In this document: piece after piece, positions 1 to 4,484 of the stretch | Position numbering within the stretch: the stretch's first letter is position 1 | Layout: each line of letters opens with the position of its first letter | Assembly (NCBI GenBank): GCA_002358875.1 | Contig: DEPS01000065.1 | Coordinates: 22,690-29,057, forward strand | Source: Lachnospiraceae bacterium UBA3386 | GTDB lineage: Bacteria; Bacillota; Clostridia; Lachnospirales; Lachnospiraceae | Direction of reading: 5' to 3' | Length of the DNA stretch: 6,368 nt | Made by a program: the position numbers and the translations under genes | Notes under the pieces: generated by a model | Database searches by the model: none | Seen by the model: the letters and a program-made list of their open reading frames with translations, nothing else | Told to the model about the DNA's origin: nothing

Positions 1-19
1 GCAAGCGGCACCGATTCGG

Positions 20-56
20 GTTTAAAAAATCGGCGCATCAGCGCGATTTTTTAAAC
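20..56 (-). terminator. Intrinsic terminator overlapping the end of the kinase gene, probably bidirectional
   Basis: Inverted repeat with left arm 20-36 and right arm 41-56. Sixteen base pairs form with one bulged base (32 or 33) and a four-base loop at 37-40. A GC-rich core next to the loop is flanked by six A-T pairs, so either strand reads an A-tract, a hairpin and a T-tract. On the minus strand it closes the transcript of the kinase gene. Its 5' arm is the last codons of that gene, and the loop TGAT contains the stop codon. The symmetry would also stop a convergent plus-strand gene to the left of the window. Bases 1-19 show nothing else I can assign. Confidence 0.85.
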
Positions 57-3000
57 TTCCGATCTTCTTCCGGATGGTAGATCAGCTGATAAAGCGTCTC
101 GCACAGCCGGTCAGAATCTACCGGCTTGGAGAGATGTGCGTTCATACCTGCCTGGAGGGAACGCTGTACATCCTCCTCAAAAGCATTTGCAGTGAGAGCA
201 ATAATGGGGATCGTTCCCGCGTCCGGCCTGTCAAGGGCCCGGATCGCCTGGGCAGCTTCAAGGCCGTTCATCTCCGGCATACGGATATCCATAAGCACTG
301 CGTCATAGTGACCCTCGGGACTTTTTTCAAACATCTCAACGGCAATCCTGCCGTTTAGCGCGTGCTCGGAATCGACCTCCTCCATTTCCAGAAGATCCAT
401 CAGGATCTCCGCATTGATCTCAATATCCTCCGCGATCAGTACGCGGCAGCCTGCGAGGTTTTCCGGAACCGTCTCCGTGTCAGGCAAAGACTCATCCGCC
501 GCCGGCCCGGTGTGCTCAGGGGCTGCGGGCTCATTATCCGGGACCTGTGTGCTCAGGTTCTTCGAAAGCCCGTCCTTTTGATCCTGGCTGTCTGCCCGGT
601 CCGGCACCCTGAGCGTAACGGAAACAGTAAACGTGGAGCCGACACCCTTCTCACTCTCCACTTTAATCTGCCCGTTCATCATCTCCACAATATTTTTGGT
701 GATCGCCAGGCCCAGCCCTGTGCTTCCGTACCTCTTTCCGATCGTGTCGTTTTCCTGTGAGAAGGCTTCAAAAAGCCTGGGAAGATACTCCCGGCTCATA
801 CCGATGCCGGTATCGCTGATGACAAAGCGCAGGGTGCAATGATCCTCAAAGCGGGCAGTCTGCTCCACAGTCAGGGAGACTTTTCCTGAGGCTTCGGTGA
901 ACTTTACGGCATTGCCCAGTATACTGATCAGGACCTGCTTGAGCTTCATGTCATCGCCGAAGTAATAATCTTCCACTTTCCCTATGATCCGGCAGCTGTA
1001 GGAAATCCCTTTGTCCACGCACTGACTGTTGATCATGGCATTGATCTGGTCCAGGAAGCTCCTGAAAGCAAACTCCTCCTCTTTCAACGTCAGGCGCCCT
1101 GACTCAATGCGGCTCATATCCAGGATATCATTGATAATGCCCAGAAGATGCCTGGCGCTGGCGCCGATCTTTTCAAACTGCTCACGGGTATGCGGAGGCA
1201 GTGTCTCGTCCCTGAGCGCGATTGTGTCAAGGCCGATGATGGCATTCATCGGCGTACGGATCTCGTGGCTCATGTTGGAGAGGAAGATGGTCTTTGCGCG
1301 GCTGGCCTGCTCCGATGCAGCCAGAGCTTCCTGGAGATTCTTCTGACTCTCGGAAAGGATTTCGTTCAGCTCCGCGATCTCATTCAGCCTCCTGCTCTGT
1401 TCATCGTTGAGCACGGCGATCTTATCCAATGCCTCGCGGGTCTCTCTCTCGGAGCGCTTGCTTCGAAGAAGAAGCAGCAGGAAAACGGCAAGAACAGCAC
1501 AGACCGCAGCCAGCACAAGAACGATGTTGTCCCTGATGAAGTCCACCGCGGTGAAAGACGGCTCCACATATGAATAGGAAACGAGAGAGGAATTGACAGT
1601 CGAAGCAGGTATAATGGCTGTAGCCTTGTTCAGGATAGAATACAGGTTGTTGTTATTTCTGGAAACAACAAAAGATGTATTCATCGCGATGCCCGTCGTC
1701 ATAGAAGAGAGACGGTATTTATCGAACAGTTCAGAAAGGCGGTGGATGCGGTAATTGCTGATGAGGACGCAGTCCGCCTCTTTGTCTGCAACCGCCTTGA
1801 AACAGGCCTCGATATCCTTGTAATATGCCCGCTCCCACTCCGGGAAATTGTCCATAAGGAAGGTCTCGTAGCTGGGGTTCCCTTCATTGACCGCAGCCGT
1901 GATCTCACCGTCCAGGGAGAAATCCCGAAGCGCTCCTTCCCGGACCACGGCATACATTTCAGTCTGCATCTGGGGTACCGTCGTAAGCACTCCGATCTTC
2001 TCCCCGTCATAGACGGAAATGTTCATGGGAAATACGCAGTCAACCTCACCGTTTTTCAAAGCCTCAAGCGCCTTTTCCGTCGTAGGAAAGGGCACCGGCT
2101 CAAACACGATCTCCGCGTTCTTCATGCAGTGGGAAGCCATATCCAGAAAGTCCCTGAGGGCTCCGGTCAGCTCCCCTGTGCTTTTATCCTGCTCGCAGAA
2201 AGCCAGGTAATTGTCCCTGTATCCCACGCGTACCGCCCCGTGCTCTGTCACCCATTCCAGCTCATCCTGAGAGAGAAGAAGATTGGTATCGGAAATACTG
2301 AAATATTTTTTCTGCAGCTGCTGGTTGTAATAGATGTTTTCACTCTGAATTCTGTTTAAAGCCTGTTCCAGTTCACGCAGAAGATCGGGGCGGGATTTGC
2401 TCACGGCAAAATAGTAATTTGACGAACCTGTCTTACAGACGGGCAGAATGCCCCGATAAGCCTGGAAGGCATCAATACTGATGTAAGCGTCTATATCCCC
2501 CTTATTGAGCATGGCAACAGAGTCCGTCTCGTCCGCTGTAAGCTCCACCAGCTCGGCCCGGATGCCGTTTTTTTCTTCCCATTGCAGGAACAGGTCCTTT
2601 TGTACGCTCCCCTTGTTTACACCGATCCTCTTTCCGTCCAGCGACATAATGTCTCCGGGCTTAATACCGCTGTCTCCATTATCGGAAATAAAGGCGTAAT
2701 ATTCTTCAGCCCCCATGGGAAGCCCGGGGAACAGCATCTTCTCCGCACGTTCCTCCGTATAGGAGATATCGGACATGAGGTCGATCTTTCCGTCAAGGAG
2801 CATCTGAAAAAGCTCCGGCCAGCTCCCTTCCACGTACTCATAGTTCCACCCTGTGTAGGCAGCAATCGACTGCTGATATTCATAGGCGTAGCCGGACCGT
2901 CTCCCGAACCGGTCTGTCTGATTGAAAGGGGATTCAAACCATCCGACGCGTACAGTTTTGTCCTGCTTTTCGTCCCCTTCCATATCCCCGGCGTATACTC

Positions 3001-3088
3001 TGGTCGAAAACATGCAGATCGCAGCCAGCAGAATGCTCAGCAATAATATTCCGGTCTTCTTTATTTGTGCAAAAACAGTGCTGTTCAT
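38..3088 (-). CDS. Hybrid sensor histidine kinase with two extracellular solute-binding (Venus-flytrap) domains and a C-terminal receiver domain
   Basis: Membrane sensor kinase of the BvgS/EvgS-like layout, 1016 residues from the ATG at 3088. A Sec signal peptide spans residues 1-33 (KK, hydrophobic core, cut after VYA). Two SBP_bac_3-type domains follow at about 46-264 and 285-505, then a transmembrane helix at 521-541 and a charged coiled coil at 545-600. HisKA has the H-box SHEIRTP with phospho-accepting His608. HATPase_c has N-box Asn726, G1 box DTGIG (759-763), an F box near 772-777 and G2 box GSTGLGL (788-794). After an acidic Pro/Glu/Asp linker (831-878) comes a receiver domain (881-1000) with Asp888, phospho-acceptor Asp934, Thr966 and Lys988. 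All catalytic residues are present, so it should be active. There is no HAMP, PAS or Hpt domain, so an outside Hpt protein and regulator are expected. A GTG at 3109 would extend the frame by 7 residues, but it lacks a ribosome binding site and would spoil the signal peptide. The ligand is unknown. Confidence 0.95.
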   Translation of the reverse strand: MNSTVFAQIKKTGILLLSILLAAICMFSTRVYAGDMEGDEKQDKTVRVGWFESPFNQTDRFGRRSGYAYEYQQSIAAYTGWNYEYVEGSWPELFQMLLDGKIDLMSDISYTEERAEKMLFPGLPMGAEEYYAFISDNGDSGIKPGDIMSLDGKRIGVNKGSVQKDLFLQWEEKNGIRAELVELTADETDSVAMLNKGDIDAYISIDAFQAYRGILPVCKTGSSNYYFAVSKSRPDLLRELEQALNRIQSENIYYNQQLQKKYFSISDTNLLLSQDELEWVTEHGAVRVGYRDNYLAFCEQDKSTGELTGALRDFLDMASHCMKNAEIVFEPVPFPTTEKALEALKNGEVDCVFPMNISVYDGEKIGVLTTVPQMQTEMYAVVREGALRDFSLDGEITAAVNEGNPSYETFLMDNFPEWERAYYKDIEACFKAVADKEADCVLISNYRIHRLSELFDKYRLSSMTTGIAMNTSFVVSRNNNNLYSILNKATAIIPASTVNSSLVSYSYVEPSFTAVDFIRDNIVLVLAAVCAVLAVFLLLLLRSKRSERETREALDKIAVLNDEQSRRLNEIAELNEILSESQKNLQEALAASEQASRAKTIFLSNMSHEIRTPMNAIIGLDTIALRDETLPPHTREQFEKIGASARHLLGIINDILDMSRIESGRLTLKEEEFAFRSFLDQINAMINSQCVDKGISYSCRIIGKVEDYYFGDDMKLKQVLISILGNAVKFTEASGKVSLTVEQTARFEDHCTLRFVISDTGIGMSREYLPRLFEAFSQENDTIGKRYGSTGLGLAITKNIVEMMNGQIKVESEKGVGSTFTVSVTLRVPDRADSQDQKDGLSKNLSTQVPDNEPAAPEHTGPAADESLPDTETVPENLAGCRVLIAEDIEINAEILMDLLEMEEVDSEHALNGRIAVEMFEKSPEGHYDAVLMDIRMPEMNGLEAAQAIRALDRPDAGTIPIIALTANAFEEDVQRSLQAGMNAHLSKPVDSDRLCETLYQLIYHPEEDRKFKKSR

Positions 3089-3089
3089 C

Positions 3090-3129
3090 TTTATTACCCC
3101 ATGCCGCACGCCAGTGCAAAGGTATTAAA
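3090..3129 (-). promoter_or_regulatory. Possible leader stem that includes the kinase ribosome binding site
   Basis: The arms at 3121-3129 (TTTAATACC on the minus strand) and 3090-3098 (GGTAATAAA) can pair at 8 of 9 positions. They enclose a small GCAC/GTGC hairpin at 3106-3117. The outer stem would cover part of the GGGG ribosome binding site. The pairing is mostly A-T, so stability is doubtful. Confidence 0.25.
3097..3100 (-). promoter_or_regulatory. Weak ribosome binding site of the kinase gene
   Basis: GGGG lies 8 bases before the ATG at 3088. It is the only purine-rich element at suitable spacing and supports this start over the upstream GTG at 3109. The match to the AGGAGG consensus is poor, which suggests modest translation. 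Confidence 0.4.
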
Positions 3130-3143
3130 CTTCCCCTCTGTCA

Positions 3144-4442
3144 TCAGATACTGGCACCCGCCAGATGACCGGTTGACCAGGCGATCTGAAGGTTGAAGCC
3201 GCCCGTATGCGCATCCAGATCCAGCACTTCTCCCGCCGCATACAGGCCTGCAGTTTTCAGGGACTCCATTGTAGACGGATTGAATTCCCTGACGCTGATC
3301 CCCCCGCGAGTGATGATCGCCTCGTTATACCCCCTTGTCCCGGTAAGAGTGACAGGGATGTTCTTGATCAGCTCCGCCATTTCCCTGATCTCCTTCTCCG
3401 TAAAGGAAGCCGCCCGTCTCGAGGTGTCCAGACCGGAGAGCTCCGTCACAGCCTCGGCGAGCCGCGCCGGAAAGAGAGGCCTGACCGCGCCGGGGAGATG
3501 CTTGTCGGGCGAAAGGGCAAATTCCCTGCGGATCCGCTCGCAAAGCTGTTCAGGTGTCAGAGCCGGCTTCAGATCCAGGATCAGCCTGAAGCCCTGCGGA
3601 TTTTTTAAAAAATCGCAATAGCAGGAAGCCGTCAGGATGATCGGACCGCTTAATCCAAAATGCGTAAACAGAAGCTCTCCAAACCCCTCATAGACCGGTC
3701 TGGCGGACTTCTTTTTCTTCCTGGTCTGCCCCTTCTTTTCCCCGCTCTCGACGGGAGTCTGTTCCTCAACGGAATGGATCCGCACAGCCACATTTTTCAG
3801 GGCAAGCCCCTGCAGCTTTCTGCACCACTGCTCCTTTGTCTCTAAAGGCACCAGGGACGGAGCCGTCGGAACGACATCCAGGCCGAGCCCCTTAGCCCAT
3901 CTTATACCGTCGCCCGTCGAGCCGGTCGACGGATAGGACAGGCCGCCCGTGCAGAGGATGACCGCGTCCGCAGACAGCTCCCTCCCGTTTTGGAGGCGGA
4001 CACCGGTAACACAGGCCGCCTCCCTGTCTGTCAGTATCTTCTGGACCGGTGTCTCATAAAGGATCCCGGCCCCGTTCTTTTTCAGGCATCGAAGGAGTGC
4101 AGCCGTCACGTCCGAGGCGTGATCCGACACAGGAAAGACTCTGTTTCCTCTCTCCGTCTTCACAGGACATCCGTTTTCCTCGAAAAAAGCCTTTGTCATT
4201 GTCTGGTCAAAGCCATAGACAGCGCTGTACAGAAATTTGTGGTTTCTGACAATACTTCTGAAGAAATCCTCCGTTGGGCAGTCATTTGTCAGATTGCAGC
4301 GGCCCTTTCCGGTAATATAGATCTTCTTACCCGCTTTTTCGTTTTTCTCAAGGACAAGTACGTCATGCCCCTTCTCAGATGCTGCCGCAGCCGCCATCAG
4401 TCCGGCTGCGCCCGCTCCGATGACTATTACTTTTTTTCTCAT
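3144..4442 (-). CDS. HI0933-family NAD(P)/FAD-dependent oxidoreductase (aminoacetone oxidase / BaiN-like flavoprotein)
   Basis: Cytoplasmic flavoprotein of 432 residues, the usual length for the HI0933 (TIGR00275-type) family. The N-terminal Rossmann motif GAGAAG (9-14) follows strand KVIVI, and Glu32 ends the second strand, where it should hold the FAD ribose. Family signatures follow: GKKIYITGKGRCNLTN (38-53), GGLSYPSTGSTGDG (166-179), FTHFGLSGP (259-267) and the C-terminal FAD-contact segment from AGEVLDLD to AWSTG (403-425). Members are variously named aminoacetone oxidase or BaiN-like, but the physiological substrate is generally not established and cannot be read here. I chose the ATG at 4442 because AGGG lies 6 bases upstream and the protein then starts MRKKVIVIGAG. 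The ATG at 4448 is nearly as good, and a GTG at 4478 would add 12 atypical residues. The gene ends in tandem TGA stops. A Lys-rich insert (about 227-247) is unusual. It starts 42 bases after the Ig-array gene and lies 55 bases before the kinase gene. Confidence 0.93.
   Translation of the reverse strand: MRKKVIVIGAGAAGLMAAAAASEKGHDVLVLEKNEKAGKKIYITGKGRCNLTNDCPTEDFFRSIVRNHKFLYSAVYGFDQTMTKAFFEENGCPVKTERGNRVFPVSDHASDVTAALLRCLKKNGAGILYETPVQKILTDREAACVTGVRLQNGRELSADAVILCTGGLSYPSTGSTGDGIRWAKGLGLDVVPTAPSLVPLETKEQWCRKLQGLALKNVAVRIHSVEEQTPVESGEKKGQTRKKKKSARPVYEGFGELLFTHFGLSGPIILTASCYCDFLKNPQGFRLILDLKPALTPEQLCERIRREFALSPDKHLPGAVRPLFPARLAEAVTELSGLDTSRRAASFTEKEIREMAELIKNIPVTLTGTRGYNEAIITRGGISVREFNPSTMESLKTAGLYAAGEVLDLDAHTGGFNLQIAWSTGHLAGASI
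3599..3614. repeat. Perfect 16-base palindrome of T6/A6 inside the flavoprotein gene
   Basis: GATTTTTTAAAAAATC reads the same on both strands. It encodes Asp-Phe-Leu-Lys-Asn (residues 277-281) of the flavoprotein. In the coding frame it is a run of homopolymers that resembles slippery sequence. Confidence 0.8.
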
Positions 4443-4448
4443 TCTCAT

Positions 4449-4452
4449 CCCT
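4449..4452 (-). promoter_or_regulatory. Ribosome binding site of the flavoprotein gene, deciding its start
   Basis: AGGG lies 6 bases before the ATG at 4442 and directly abuts the alternative ATG at 4448, which favours 4442. The alternative start would have to rely on the poorer GGAAG about 14 bases upstream. Confidence 0.55.
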
Positions 4453-4477
4453 GACCGTTTTTCTTCCGATACGGTCA
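4452..4477 (-). promoter_or_regulatory. Inverted repeat touching the ribosome binding site of the flavoprotein gene
   Basis: Two perfect 7-base arms (4452-4458 and 4471-4477; TGACCGT and ACGGTCA on the minus strand) flank a 12-base loop. The 3' arm shares the A of the AGGG ribosome binding site. No T-tract follows, so this is not an intrinsic terminator. A weak translational or mRNA-stability element is possible. It could also be chance. Confidence 0.35.
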
Positions 4478-4484
4478 CATCCGC

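Noticed and set aside
1742..2359. 205-codon open frame on the plus strand opposite the kinase sensor domains
   Set aside because: It is antisense to a clear coding region, resembles no family I know, and matches the shadow frames expected opposite a gene of this composition.
2582..3046. 154-codon plus-strand open frame opposite the kinase N-terminus
   Set aside because: It is a shadow of the signal peptide and first sensor domain, with no ribosome binding site or recognisable motif.
3130..3146. Possible -10/-35 promoter (TGACA followed by TAATAC) before the kinase gene
   Set aside because: The spacing between the elements is about 11 bases, too short for a sigma-70 type promoter, and no better pair is visible.
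4431..4437. Run of seven A (coding strand) at codons 2-4 of the flavoprotein as a phase-variation tract
   Set aside because: It encodes Lys-Lys, ordinary before a Rossmann strand, and seven bases is short for a phase-variable tract.
3990..4454. 154-codon plus-strand open frame opposite the flavoprotein
   Set aside because: It lies opposite the well-conserved FAD-binding N-terminal half. The peptide is Cys/Arg/His-rich nonsense with no domain.
4475..4480. Start-stop ATGTGA before the flavoprotein gene, and ATGGGGTAA at 3094-3102 before the kinase gene
   Set aside because: Such minimal open frames are common by chance and neither has a ribosome binding site of its own.
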